DNA of 64,000 nucleotides from Gracilariopsis chorda. Taxonomy: Eukaryota > Rhodophyta > Florideophyceae > Gracilariales > Gracilariaceae. Location of the stretch: contig NBIV01000301.1 in assembly GCA_003194525.1 (NCBI GenBank), positions 1 through 64,000 of the forward strand, in the 5' to 3' direction. Numbering within the stretch: position 1 is the first letter of the stretch; each line of letters begins with the position of its first letter. This document shows, in pieces, positions 1 to 11,654 of the stretch. Below the pieces are notes generated by a model. That model did not search any database. It saw only the letters and a program-made list of their open reading frames with translations, and was not told the DNA's origin. The position numbers were made by a program, and so were the translations under genes.

Positions 1-810
1 TCAGGGAGGGATTCTGGTACTTGATCGTTTTCCCGATATTATCGGTTGTGTAGTGTGTATATGAACTACGCCCCACAATGGTGGGTATGGACACGTGGGA
101 CACGGTTTTGGGTCAATTGGCGGTTGGCCACAGTAGTGGATGTTGCCACGAAATGTGGAGTATTTTAGTTAATATTATTTATTATTTTCACACCCATTTC
201 TGGGAAGCTAGTACTTAGTGCGACGGCGCACTGCCGTCGCACCAGTAAACCTTCCCCAACAAGGGACCCCAACCTGGGGAATTGGCTCTAGTTGTTGCCG
301 CTTGCGCGCGTGCTCTACTCCTCCTTGGAGGGAAACGCCGTAAACCACGGGACATCTAACCCCCTTGCACATCTAAAGAAGCCCATCCTTGGGAGTATAA
401 TTGTTCCAATCACATTGGTGTTTCGCCCTGTATAGGGAGTCCTGTCACCGGCATTGCCGTATCTGTTCGTCGCTCTCGCGACTCACTTCGTCCTCTCTTC
501 CTCCTCTTCGCCCTTCCTTTTTCCCCTTTTTAGGGTAGCACCTCCCGCTATCCGCGGCCCTCGTGTGCGCATCCGCTCACACACCCCCACTTACGTGGAA
601 ACATACCTCTACTGAGGATCACACCCCGCTCACGCGGATACCGATTCTTCGCCTTCACCTCCCTGCGCGAGTCGCGACAGGTGTCCCTGGTCTTACAAAC
701 CGGCTTCGCCGTGACACCTCTGGGAGGGCTCTACCCAACTGGGTTCACCTCGTGAGAGGAAGATCCCGAACGTCTTTCGGTGTTTTTCCCCTTTGGGGCA
801 TTGCACCACA
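1..810 (+). repeat. 5' LTR of the chromovirus (left edge truncated by window)
   Basis: Matches 10847-11654 along its length. It ends TTGCACCACA just before the primer-binding site, giving the usual TG...CA termini. It is crowded with short hairpins, for example CCGAT-ATT-ATCGG at 33-45, CCCA-TCCT-TGGG at 382-393, GTCGC-TCTC-GCGAC at 469-482 and CCTC-GTGA-GAGG at 748-759. Confidence 0.9.
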
Positions 811-813
811 AAG

Positions 814-831
814 TGGTCTCCCGACCTAGAA
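814..831 (+). promoter_or_regulatory. Primer-binding site for minus-strand priming
   Basis: TGG follows the LTR end after three bases. The reverse complement reads as a tRNA 3' end: a T-arm-like GATTCTAGG, a seven-base acceptor strand, a discriminator base and CCA. The tRNA identity could not be named from sequence alone. Confidence 0.7.
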
Positions 832-916
832 TCGGTTTTTGTTTTCCCTCTTACGAGGTTTGTTTTTCATTCACCGGAAGTTCCGTGATCGTTTCCCGTC
901 GTAACGGTATTTTCTC

Positions 917-3088
917 ATGTCGAGAAATCCCTCCGATGCGGAGCCAGTGGTTACGCGTAGTCGCTCCCGCGACAACGCGGACACTTCCGAAGTTCGGTTC
1001 GTACCCCGTATCCCTATACGGACAAGTTCCAGCCGTGCTGGCGCCGCTTCATCGCGGAATGATACCCCGACCGGGAACCCCGGAACCTCCTTTTGCCCTC
1101 GTTATCACCCCCGCAGGGGAATGCAGCATCGACTCCGGCTGTTGCCGCAGTGCCCCAGGCACCCCGGCCTGCTCCCGCTGTCGCGGCTTCAAGCCCCCGT
1201 GGAACGGGCGATAACACCCCCCAGGGGACTTCCCTGGAATCCCAGGTCCGCGCTCTGTGGACCGCCCATGACACCCTTGTAGGGGAACTAAAATCCCTCC
1301 AAGAGGTGGTCTTGGCAACCCCCGTAAAGGAGGTTGCCGAGGAACTCCGTATTTTACGGTCTGACGTCAACTCCGTGTTGGAGAGTTTGGGACAACCCGC
1401 CACCTTCATCGAAGGAGTTGAAGCCCGATTTGATCGGATTGGTGCCCGCCTGGAGACGCTGGAGCAGTTCGTCCTCATGGACAAACCATCCCCGGATGAT
1501 CCGGTAAACGAGGCATCGCACAACGACCAGCTTGCTGGGAAGAAGAAACGCCGTCATCGACGGAAACACCACCGAAAATATTCGGACTCCGATTCTTCGA
1601 CATCGTCGGACTCATCCCGAAACCATTCGGTTAGCTCGAGCTCCTCGGACTCCGACTCGGAGGACGAGAAGCGAGGCTACTCCTCCCGCTCGAAGCGGTC
1701 ATCGGCCACTGAAGGTGTGGTCCGAACCCGCCAGAAGGGGAGAAGACACCCCGGTCTCCGGGAATTGAAACCGACAAACCCGGATTACCGGAAGCTTTTA
1801 TCATACCGGTACTACCGGCTCGAAGATTCGTCACTTGGACGTACGCCCCGTGGTACGGGAAAGGTGCGAGAATGCATTAAGCGAATGCAGCTCTCGCTCC
1901 GCAACCAGTATTTTACTGGAGAGGACCCAGTCCTAGTACTGGATTTCCTATCCCGCTTTGTAGCGGAGGCCGATATCCTCGGTATGAATGAGGGACAAGC
2001 CTATTTGGCTTTACCGTATTTCTTACGGGGAGTGGCGGAGGACCAATACAACTCTGTCAGAGGATCTTCTCGTGCCTCCGAGGGAGGGTTACTTGCTGGC
2101 CGGAGGCTGTGCAGTATCTTCTGCGCTCCTACGCCACAAACACCGCTATTCAGCAGGCTATCCTCGCTTTGCGAGATACACGCCAGCGTGCTGGAGAGAC
2201 CGAGACCGATTACTCGGTGCGCCTTAACAAGGCTTTCCACAGATGTGGTAACGTATACCCCGCTGGGGAGCGCAGTACCATGTTCATCGATGGTCTTGAC
2301 CCGGCAATCCGGAGTTTAGTTACCCGTTATCGGGAGGACAAGCGGAGGATCACCTATCTCGAGCTGGTCCAACACGCTCGAGCGGAAGGGGATGCACTTC
2401 GTGCAAGAACTCCGAACAATCGGTCTAAATCCGCCAAGGCGTTGTTGCTGGAAAGCGAAGCTTCCTCACTCCCGCTCACTGCGGATGGGAACCCTGGACA
2501 GGGATTTGATACCGTGCATTTAGTGCAGGGGATGGTGTGTCGATACCCACCAGTGATTTGCCGTCAACGACGGAGATGACCCGTGATACGGGAACGGAAG
2601 ACCCCGTTCTTATACGGTGGTAACAGTCGGGTTCAACCCCAACGACTCCCGTTTTCAAACGGTCAATCCCGTTATCAACGGCCTGGATGGACTGACACCC
2701 GCCCTGCGGTTCGCTTCTCCGATACTCGGAATAATAATCCGCGTGTCGCGGTATTGGCTCTCATTTGCCACCTGTGCTATGCCCATGGCCATACCTCCCT
2801 CAGTGTATTTGTTCACTGAAGGATATGGCCAAGGTGGTGGCAAATTATGAGGCCCTCACTCCAGAGGAGAAACGTTCCGTCCCGACGGCTTCCTACCTCC
2901 GTGCTAAAACGGACTTTTCCCATGCCCTACCACAGACCCCGCGTGCGCGGCAAGCTTCATACACCCCGATTCGGGAGATCACGCAACCATCCGTTGCAAC
3001 CCCCGCTTATGCGGATAGAAACCCCCGTCAACGGGATGAAGCACTCGTTGTCGAGGAAACCAACCCACCGCCGAAGGCGGAAAACTAA
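917..3088 (+). pseudogene. gag: Gag of the chromovirus, frameshifted
   Basis: Gag forms the particle around the element RNA. The first plausible ATG is at 917 (MSRNPSD), but the coding sense moves to another frame near 1085, again near 2085 and again within the zinc knuckle near 2800. Visible in order: a Pro/Ala-rich N-terminus, a coiled-coil-like stretch (about 1260-1480), a Lys/Arg then Ser/Asp-rich segment (about 1540-1700), a capsid-like helical region (about 1860-2420), and a CX2CX4HX4C zinc knuckle near 2768-2810 whose last Cys is in a shifted frame. The reading ends with TAA at 3086-3088, 18 bases before the next long frame. The assignment rests on position and the knuckle; capsid similarity was not tested. 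Confidence 0.7.
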
Positions 3089-3105
3089 CTGAGGGAGTCT
3101 CCCCT

Positions 3106-6100
3106 TTGGGAGAGGCGTCCTCAAGAACGAGGCTGTTGGCGCCCGAGGCGTCCTCGCCTCGCTCCCCGGTGAAAGTCCTCTCGAGGAAAGACACCGCTGA
3201 CGCGGACTCTGCGCACCTCGGTGTGTTGCGTCGCCCGTGGATACGGAGTAAAAATCCCCGGATTCCCGGTAGAGTCTTGGTCTTGGCCAAGCGCAATTAT
3301 AAGGTCTATGCCGACCTTGGCCTTGATCCCCAGTTTATGGTGAGGTTTCTCACCGTCCTGGATACAGGTGCAGGCCCCAACTTTGTTGTGGAATCATTGT
3401 TACCCCCGCTTGTGCGGTCTCGTATCCGCTCTGACGCGGTCCCCGACATTTCGGATGCGAACAACAATCCGTTACAAACGGTGGGCACAGTGGACCTCGT
3501 CGTGAGACTTGGTACCTCTGTGGTGAAGTTGGACTTCATCGTTTGCCGTTCATTGGCAGCACCAGTCATACTGGGATGTGATTACTGCGACAGATTTGTC
3601 GACGCAATCAGGCCCCGCCTCAGGCGTGTAGAACTTGACGACGGATCGTCGGTTCCGATTGTTCGCCGCCCGCTAAAGCGGTCCTCTCGGAAACAAGTTC
3701 CGCTCCCTGCTGCGCAGGAACCACCGCCCGCGTCCCGCGAGTCCACCAAGCTCCGCGTCGCTGCCTCGGTTTCTATACCGCCTGAGTCCCAAGTCTGGGT
3801 GCAGGTAAATTCCCGTCAACACGGTCTTCGGGTTATACAACCCCTCGCCTCGTTGTACGAGAAATCCCAGCTGGCGCTGGCTAATGGAATTGTCTCCATT
3901 TCCCCGGATGTTCCTTTCCGGATATTGGTTGCCAACCTTGGCAAACACCCCCAGTATCTGGTAAAACACCAAGTAATTGGGAGTGTAACCCCCCATCCTA
4001 TGGGAATGCTGCCAACGAAGATGACAGCCGCCGATGTACTCGGAGTTACCACCTCTTCTGAGGAGTTCGCCCCGCCGTCCGAAGACGTCAAGTCTAAGGA
4101 GGGGGAGGAAACCGCTACTTCAGCGTCGAACACACCGAGTAACTCGGAATTGCGAACCACACCTGTTCCACAGGACAATGCTCCATCGAGCAACGACCGG
4201 ATTGATCCGGAAAAGGCACTTGAAGCGCTGGACTTCAGCCACGTGCCAGAGTCGCACCGCGACAAACTCCGTACAATGTTACGGGAATTCACCACAATGT
4301 GGGATGGCTCGCTTGGCGAGATTAATGCAACGGAACACCGGATCGATTTAATCCCCGGTGCGCGACCGGTTGCACAACCCCCTTACAGGGCAGGTCCGAA
4401 AGCTCGGGAAGAGGAGCAGTCCCAAGTGGACAAGATGCTCCGCGCAGGTGTGATTGAGCCCGCTCAATCACCCTGGGCATCCCCAGTTGTACTGGCTTTA
4501 AAGGCCGACGGAACCTGGAGGTTCTGTGTCGACTACCGCCGGCTCAATGCCGTGACTGTTAGGGACACGTACCCTATCCCTCGTATGGACGAGTGTATTG
4601 ACTCCCTTGGAGACGCCACCGTGTTCACGGCCCTCGATGCCAATTGGGGATATTGGCAAGTACCTGTCAGACAGGAGGATCGCGACAAAACCGCATTCAC
4701 CTGCCACGCAGGAACGTACCGCTTCAAGCGGATGCCATTTGGGTTAACCAACGCCCCCGCCACCTTTCAGCGTGCAGTAGATATTCTACTCAACCGCTTT
4801 AAGTGGCGGAGTTGTCTGGTCTACCTTGATGATATTATCATCTTCTCCAACTCGTTGGACGACCATCTCACTCACGTCCGAGACGTGCTGACCGTACTCC
4901 GCGATGCGGGAATTACCCTCAAGTTGAGGAAATGCGAGTTTTTCACAGATACTGTGAAGTATCTGGGTCACATTATCCGTCCTGGACGGTTAGCGATCGA
5001 GAAAGCTCGAGTCAAATCCCTCGTTGAGGCGAAAGAGCCCCGTACTCAAACGGAACTGCGCTCCTTTTTGGGGCTGGTCAACGTCTATCGACGGTTTATC
5101 CCGAACTTTTCGGATACCGCGGCGCCCCTGAACGCGTTGTTGCGAAAGGGGAACCCCCAAAACTGGGAACATTTACGCCCGAGCAATCGGAAGCCTTTAA
5201 CTCCTTGAAGGAGGCTGTCACATCAGCACCAATCCTACATCTCCCAAAACTTGGGTTGCCATACTCCGTAGATACGGACTCGAGCGACTACCAAGTCGGG
5301 TGTGCTCTTTTTCAAACCACCCCCGAGGGGAACGACATCCAATTGGTTATTGGTCGCGCTCGCTCAATGTTCATGAGCGGAACTACTCCGTATCGGAGAA
5401 AGAGTGCCTCGCCGTCGTATGGGCGATGACCACTCTGCGCCCCTACCTTATGGGAGTTCACTTCACCGTGTACACGGATCATTCCTCATTGAGGTGGTTA
5501 ATGAATATCTCCGACCCGTCGGGACGCCTCATGCGCTGGAGACTCCGCCTCGCGGAATATGACTTTCAAGTCATTTATAAAAAGGGCGCGCAGAACACCC
5601 AAGCCGACGCCCTGTCGCGGTTACCCACAAGTGGGGAAGCACTCCCAACGGAGGATGATGAAGTCCCATGTTTCATGGCCATAGACCCGGATGATCCGGA
5701 ATGTGCCGTCGAGGCTGGGCCAGAAAACTGGGACGAGGATGCTGACTTTGACGAACTACTCGCATCGCGAGATGAATCTGAGAACCCGTTACCGGGAAAC
5801 TTTGTACCGGTATCACCGGAAGAAATGATCCGAGAACAATTCGGCGACCCATTCTGTACGAGGATTCGTGCCCGTCTTAACGGTGGTGAAGATCTCCCTT
5901 TCGGGGTAAACGACAAAGGCTACCTCGTAAGGAAGGTCGAAGCCCGCCCACAGATTGTGGTACCTCATTCCCTGCAGTCGCGGGTGTTACATCTATCACA
6001 CTACGCCCCCATTGGAGGTCACCCAGGTGGGAGGAAACTCTACCTAACCCTGCGAAGGGATTTCTATTGGCCCGCCATGGCGGTGGATTGCTACGCAACC

Positions 6101-8838
6101 GTGCGGTTTTGTAGCGAATGCGCGAAGAATCGCGTCAAACTCCGCAAAAATGCGAAGAAGATGAAACTATTCCCCGCAAGGGCGCCGCTCGAGTTTATCG
6201 CGATCGATATTCTCGGACCACTACTCACCACGAAACGTGGAAACAAGTTTCTACTTGTCATTACCGACCGCTTTTCTAAGCTGGTACGGACTGTCCCTCT
6301 TCGGAGGATAACCGCTCTCACGGTGGCCCAGGCTCTGGTGACGCACTGGATTTTCGTCTACGGTCCCCCTGTGGAGGTGCTCTCCGATAACGGGAAACAG
6401 TTCGTGAGCAAGTTCTTCCAGGATGTTTGTCGCATCCTGGATGTCAAGAACTTGTTCACGACTACCTACCACCCCCAGTGTAATGGGCAAGTTGAACGGT
6501 TTAACCGGACGTTACTCGCGGCGTTACGTTCCTACGTCGCAGACCACCCAAAGAACTGGGACATGTACGCTGATGCGGTAACCTACGCGTACAATACGCA
6601 GGTACACCGGACTACCGGAGTTTCGCCATTCGAGTTGGTTCTATCTAGAACACCCCCGCCTGTGGCGCTGGAACCCCAAGCTACCTTGGACAATTTCCCA
6701 TCAGTGGGTATCTACCGGCAGCAATGGAAGCAATGGCTTTCCAAGCTGGTCCCCGCTGCGCGGAAGTCTATGGCACGGGCCCAAGCCGCTTACAAGCGGG
6801 ATTTTGATGCTCGCTTGCGAGGGAAACCGTCCCCGATTCGGGCGAATAACTACATCTTCATCAGGAAGGAGTACTACAACCCGGAACGGGAGAAGCGCCA
6901 TAAACTCTCGCCTGTGGCGGATGGACCATTCAAGGTCATCTCTGTAAACACCGACACTGTCGTGGTAGAGATGGGCGACACGCACGAACGGATTTCCCGT
7001 GATCGTGTTGTCCTTGCCCCTCCTCCCTCGTCAGAGGTAGTCCTGGATCCAGGCAACCCCGTTTCTACGGACTCTGCAACACCGGAATCATCCGGGAGTA
7101 CTAGGCCTACGGTACTACCACACCCCAGCCGGGGACTCTCAGACCTACCGACCCTGTCGGACTCACCGGCTCAGCCGGGTAATTCGGGCCTCTCAGCGCC
7201 CGCCCCTACCACGCCCGCCCCACTGGCGCGCATTTATACCCGCCAGGCGGGGAATGTTATCCCTTATCCCGCCGCTCCGTCTAAGGAGGGGAGGAGAACA
7301 CTCGTTTTCGAGGAACGATATCGCCGTCGCAACGGGAAACACACCGTAACATACGGAACACTGACCGTGGAGCACGGAGTATGTCACGCGACACTAATCC
7401 CCGTTCTCGGGCAGTGCTGTGCAACAGGAACCAGACGCGCAGGCCCCGCAAAAGCGGCAAATACACCGTTTGTCACGGGAAAACGAGAAGCCTCCCTCCA
7501 ATACCGCAGCAGCGGAAATGCAATCGCCCGATCCATCCCCGGAGGCATCGCCACAAACGCGGGAAATATACCGTGCTACACGGGAAGTTGAAGCGCAACT
7601 ACCGCACACCCCTGTCAGGGAAGGATCCCCGATAAGGAGTATGGTGACGATTGCCCCCAATCCCCTGAGCAGAGCGATGCATCGAAGCCGCCATTGGCGG
7701 AAGCCCCCGCGGAAGGGTTCAATTAGGTCCAGCAGACCCGCGCCCGCGGAGAAGAGGCGTCCAGATACGCCAGCCTCACAGGGAAATACCCACACCCCTC
7801 TTGGGGAAAAAGGCAGCCAAGCCGCAGTCGAAGCTTCAGGCCTGGCGCGCAAGCGCCGGAAACGCCTCCCGTCGTTGACGGAATCGAAGCCCCCGCTCCG
7901 GGGAATAATTTGCGCCAACCCCGCAACGCTGCGGCGAAGAACCGAGGAACTCGGGAAAAACGCGCGCCATCGCACGCTCGAAACCGGTCGTACCGGACGC
8001 TGCTCCTCCTCATGGAGATGGTGCACCGCGCTTAGCGGCAATTCCCCTGAAAAGGGTGTCATCGGCACCTGCCCGGCACCCCCAAAGGGGAATTTTGACC
8101 AAAATACCGGTGTACCGGAGTTAGCCCCAGGCAACCCGTCAGTAACCGGGGACACCACGGCGTCGCCGGAACGTATGGTGCAGAGCGCTCGTGCACCTGG
8201 CAGGGAGGCGGAACGCTTACCAATCACCGTGTCGCACGGGACCCCGCAGGGGATGTCGCAAACGCCGTTCCCGCATACGCGGCAAGACCCCGCAAGCTCG
8301 CGGTTCGCGAAGAAGACCGCACTCGCGGAGTTCAAGTCCCCCGCGACTGGCGGTTCGCCCGGCCTACCGTGAAGACGGGAACAACGACACCCCTCTGGGG
8401 AATGACTTGCCGGTGAAAACCGTGACGCCACACACCCTCTTGAGGGATATTTTCCCGCATGAGCAGCGGCCACTAGGACAGCGCACGGCAACGCCGGAGA
8501 CATCGCCGACAACCCGGATGGGGGGCAACATACCGCACAGCGGGCAACCCTCGCAAGGGAGTAAAACCACCACCCGGCACGGCCGGCAGGTCTACGAACG
8601 AGAGTTCGTAGTAGACCGACTTGTCGGACACACCTGGGACCAGGATGGTATTCTACAATACCGCGTCCGCTGGTACGGGTATGACCCCAGTGGGATACGT
8701 GGGAGCCAATTGAACACCTCCCACGATCGCAGGTCGTGCGATACCACCGTCAAACGGGAACTGCAGCCCCAGCCACGCTGGTTAATGCCCAAGTCGGGTA
8801 ACGCTGCCGCGCGAGCGGAGGGCAGTAAGAAGGGATAG
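3106..8838 (+). pseudogene. pol: Pol polyprotein (PR-RT-RNase H-IN-chromodomain), frameshifted
   Basis: This copies the element RNA into DNA and inserts it. The first frame (3106-5208) holds the protease DTGA at 3361 and the RT with YLDD at 4822-4833. The sense changes frame near 5168 and near 5345; the latter frame runs to 7591 with RNase H, an HHCC zinc-binding region (about 5990-6130), the integrase catalytic Asp in IAIDILGP, Asp in LSDNG, Glu in GQVERFN, and a GPF-type C-terminal patch near 6925. A Pro/Arg-rich linker of roughly 500 codons follows in another frame (7419-8372). The last frame (8191-8838) ends in a chromodomain-like sequence (VYEREFVVDRL...YRVRWYGYDPSG) that slips frame again near 8693. 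Chromodomains of such integrases are known to read histone marks. Confidence 0.88.
8593..8765 (+). other. Chromodomain at integrase C-terminus
   Basis: YEREFVVDRLVGHTWD, then YRVRWYGYDPSG, then in a shifted frame DTWEPIEHLP, follows the chromodomain pattern: initial beta strand, aromatic RWYGY core, and WEP before the C-terminal helix. The frame slip falls between the core and WEP. This domain class binds methylated histone tails and steers chromovirus insertion towards heterochromatin. Confidence 0.8.
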
Positions 8839-8988
8839 CAAGGGAAAGTCCGTCCAAGACGGGGAATTCTAATTGGAAATCACCGTCCGAGACGGGAAAG
8901 TTTACCTAGTGGAGCAGCAAGCTCCATACTACACTACACTAACTGGCATAGCCAGGGAAAGAAGTACCAGGAAACTGGACTAGAGGTT

Positions 8989-10775
8989 TCACTCACTCCC
9001 ATCGTCCGGGGCGTAACCACCAGCGAGGCGGTACGCCAACGCGTCCGCCATAGTGGTGACATCCCCCGATACCTCGGCAGCGCTCAGACCGGCACCCCGG
9101 AGAAAACGTGCCATGATCTCGTTTTCATTCGCCGTCACCCCGCTGGGGATAGAAGGTCCGGCACTTGCCGCCGAAGGGTAAGCAGCCGGCTTGGCCGGAG
9201 ATAACCCCTCTGGGAAAGCTTCCGCGCTAGCGCCGGGTTCCTCTACGTCCATCTTCCCGGGTTCTTCCGGTTCGTTATCGACCATTGGGTCGTCCCCGCC
9301 GTATGCGCGGTAGTAGTCGTCAGAATCGACTTACCCAACAGGGTGGTCTTCCCGCACATGCCGGGGCGTATCGCGAAGCTCGCGCGCCTCCTCGGAGGAA
9401 ATTTCCCGGAACTCCCAGGGGTCGAAGTAGATAAAATCCCCCGCAAGGGCGGTGTTTCTACCGAGTCCCGGACCACCGGTGTTACCGCTGCCACCATCCA
9501 GACGACCGCTTTGCTCTAGCGGGACCTCACTCCAGCTAACGCTGTCGATGTACCCAAGTAATTGGAGGACCTCTTCATTGTTGGCCTGGCCCCCAAGGGG
9601 GATGCGAAGATCCAAATTGCGGATTGCTGCCCGCACACGCGGTGGGAGGAACCAGAGACGAAACTGGTCGTACGCCTCATTGAGGATATAAGCCGCAGCG
9701 CGGGCCGCCCACTCCGTAACCACTACGGACCACAACCCCGACCGGGGACCCTGCATTAGCAGCGAACCGAGGTAGGTAAGTACCGGCGGGAGTTCTATGT
9801 AGCACCCCCGGCAGGCTTCATGGAAGCGCCACCACTCGGGGAGTGCTACATACCGACCTAGTCGGTGAGGCGGCGCAATCCGCTCTATCTCCACGTTCTG
9901 ATACGGGATGAAATACCCGAATCGGGATCGCCAGCGCCACTCGTAGCGGATGAAGTTTTGGAGAAAGTTGGACCGGTATTGCCGGGGAAGATACCTGAAC
10001 TCCGCCCGAATAATCGGTCGCTCCCAACAAAGGGCTTCTTGCCGCGCTGCGTGGAAATTCCTCCAAGCGAGGGTCTCGAGGCGGAACCGGTTGTCGTCGT
10101 ATCCAATCTCCCCGCGAGTGCGGAAGTGGCTAACGTCGAAGCCGAACTCCGGTGGGACCGGTAAATCGAATGGAGCCCGGCTCTGCCGTTGGTATGCCAT
10201 GCGCGTCAACGCGGTCTGCGCCGCAGCGACGGTCTCGCCCGAAATCCTTCGGAGGTGGTGACGCGGAATCGCAATCCGGTGACGCCATTCCCACGATGTG
10301 GTGACTGCTCTGGGCGGATCCCCCGGAAGGGTGTCTGAGCCATCCGCATAAGCGGTGACCAATCCCTCATTGAGGACAGCGATCGGGTGAAACCACGGGG
10401 CAAGGCTGCGCGCGACGCGTGATTCCGATTCATCGGGTTGAGCCCCACCAGGGTGTTGTAGGTTGGCCAGTTGAACGCCGGAGCTGTTCCGGAGGACACC
10501 ACCGAAGGTGGTAGTGCGAAGGGATGGTTGGCTGCAGCAGCCATATTCCCCGGTTGTACCGGATGTCGATCGCCCTGAGGCAGAGGAACTGACCGGAAAC
10601 CGGTGGTGTATCGCCCGAGAGGCCTCGGAGGTTGGCTGTTAAGGTTGATGTTGTTGTCGTTGTTCATTTCTCCCTTTTTGAGGGTGGCTGTTGTTGTTGT
10701 TTGTGCGCTCGATGACTCTGGTGCAGAGGGATTTACCGAAGAACCGGAGACAGAGCACGCGCTTTTATCACCCAT
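8989..10775 (-). CDS. Extra antisense ORF between pol and 3' LTR, unknown function
   Basis: Read on -, it starts with ATG at 10775, 57 bases from the 3' LTR. Its N-terminal part is Ser/Thr/Asn/Pro-rich (10775 to about 10440). The sense then moves to a second frame (10362-9331, 343 codons) rich in Trp, Arg and Tyr with an FDPWEF motif near its end. A TAA at 9331-9333 interrupts; the same frame continues to 8989 with an acidic, Ala/Pro-rich tail (VEEPGAS...YAPDDGSE). The stop lies within GGGTAAGT, which resembles a 5' splice donor, so a short intron is possible. No signal peptide or membrane segment is evident and I recognise no family. Antisense extra ORFs at this position are known in some plant Ty3/gypsy lineages. 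Confidence 0.55.
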
Positions 10776-10818
10776 TTTCGTCTGGGAATCCTCCGCGTCC
10801 GCGGTCGTTTTCCCGTCT

Positions 10819-10831
10819 TAGGGGGGGGATA
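10819..10831 (+). promoter_or_regulatory. Polypurine tract
   Basis: A run of A and eight G followed by ATA sits directly before the LTR start TGAAGTGC at 10832. This is the expected plus-strand primer location. Confidence 0.75.
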
Positions 10832-11654
10832 TGAAGTGCAACGCCCTCAGGGAGGGATTCCTGGTACTTGATCGCTTTCCCGATATTATCGGTTGTGTAG
10901 TGTGTATATGAACTACGCCTCACAATTGTGGGTATGGACACGTGGGACACCGTTTTGGGTCAATTGGCGGTTGGCCACAGTAGTGGATGTTGCCACGAAA
11001 TGTGGAGCATTTTAGTTATTATTATTTATTATTTTCACACCCATTTCTGGGAAGCTAGTACTTAGTGCGACGGCGCACTGCCGTCGCACCAGTAAACCTT
11101 CCCGAACAAGGGACCCCAACCTGGGGAATTGGCTCTAGTTGTTACCGCTTGCGCGCGTGCTCTACTCCTCCTTGGAGGGAAACGCCGTAAACCATGGGAC
11201 ATCTAACCCCCTTGCAAATCTAAAGAGGCCCATCCTTGGGAGTATAATTGTTCCAATTGCATTGGTGTTTCGCCCTGTATAGGGATATTGTTACCGGCAT
11301 CGCCGTTCGTCCCCGTCGCTCTCGCGACTCACTTCGTCCTCTCTTCCTCCTCTTCGCCCTTCCTTTTTCCCCTTTTTAGGGTAGCACCTCCCGCTATCCG
11401 CGGCCCTCGTGTGCGCATCCGCTCACACACCCCCACTTACGTGGAAACATACCTCTACTGAGGATCACACCCCGCTCACGCGGATACCGATTCTTCGCCT
11501 TCACCTCCCTGCGCAAGTCGCAACAGGTGTCTCTGGTCTTACAAACCGGCTTCTCCATAACACCTCTGGGAGGGCTCTACCCAACTGGGTTCACCTCGTG
11601 AGAGGAAGATCCCGGACGTCTTTCGGTGTTTTTCCCCTTTGGGCATTGCACCAC
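10832..11654 (+). repeat. 3' LTR of the chromovirus
   Basis: An 823-bp TGAAGTGC...CACCACA repeat matching 1-810. Substitutions relative to the 5' LTR often fall in hairpin loops (CCAAT-CAC-ATTGG becomes CCAAT-TGC-ATTGG), though some break stems (CGGC-TTC-GCCG is lost). The flank after it is TATAC; the partner target-site copy would be left of the window. Confidence 0.93.

Larger units (their letters stand above)
1..11654 (+). mobile_element. Ty3/gypsy chromovirus-type LTR retrotransposon, nearly complete
   Basis: Order on +: LTR, tRNA primer-binding site, gag, protease, reverse transcriptase, RNase H, integrase with a C-terminal chromodomain, an ORF on the opposite strand, purine tract, LTR. 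The chromodomain places it with chromoviruses. The LTR starts TGAAGTGC, as seen at 10832 and at the independent copy at 63900, so about 15 bases of the left LTR lie outside the window. The two LTRs differ by scattered substitutions and small indels, so the insertion is not brand new. The 3' LTR abuts a copia RNase H relic at 11655, so it inserted into an older element. Gag and pol are split over several frames, so this copy is probably inactive unless the indels are sequencing errors. Confidence 0.92.
1..11654. other. Dense field of short perfect hairpins through the whole element
   Basis: Short inverted repeats, mostly with 4-7 bp stems and 2-7 nt loops, often opening with CC and closing with GG, occur every few tens of bases in LTRs, coding and non-coding parts. 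Examples inside coding sequence: AATGGA/TCCATT at 3883-3900, TTGCCA/TGGCAA at 3929-3944, CTCGT/ACGAG at 4580-4593, CTCC/GGAG at 4602-4612, CCGTG/CACGG at 4619-4630, GCCAAT/ATTGGC at 4639-4657 and CCTGTC/GACAGG at 4663-4675. Two near-identical CCGTC/GACGG hairpins lie just after pol (8840-8900). By eye the second gypsy element and the LINE do not show this density. Confidence 0.8.

Noticed and set aside
1..810. Hairpins as transcription terminators
   Set aside because: They occur throughout coding sequence without U-runs, and the host is eukaryotic.
563..829. 88-codon frame in the 5' LTR and its near copy at 11409-11780
   Set aside because: It is repeated because the LTR is repeated; no domain, and it spans the LTR edge differently in each copy.
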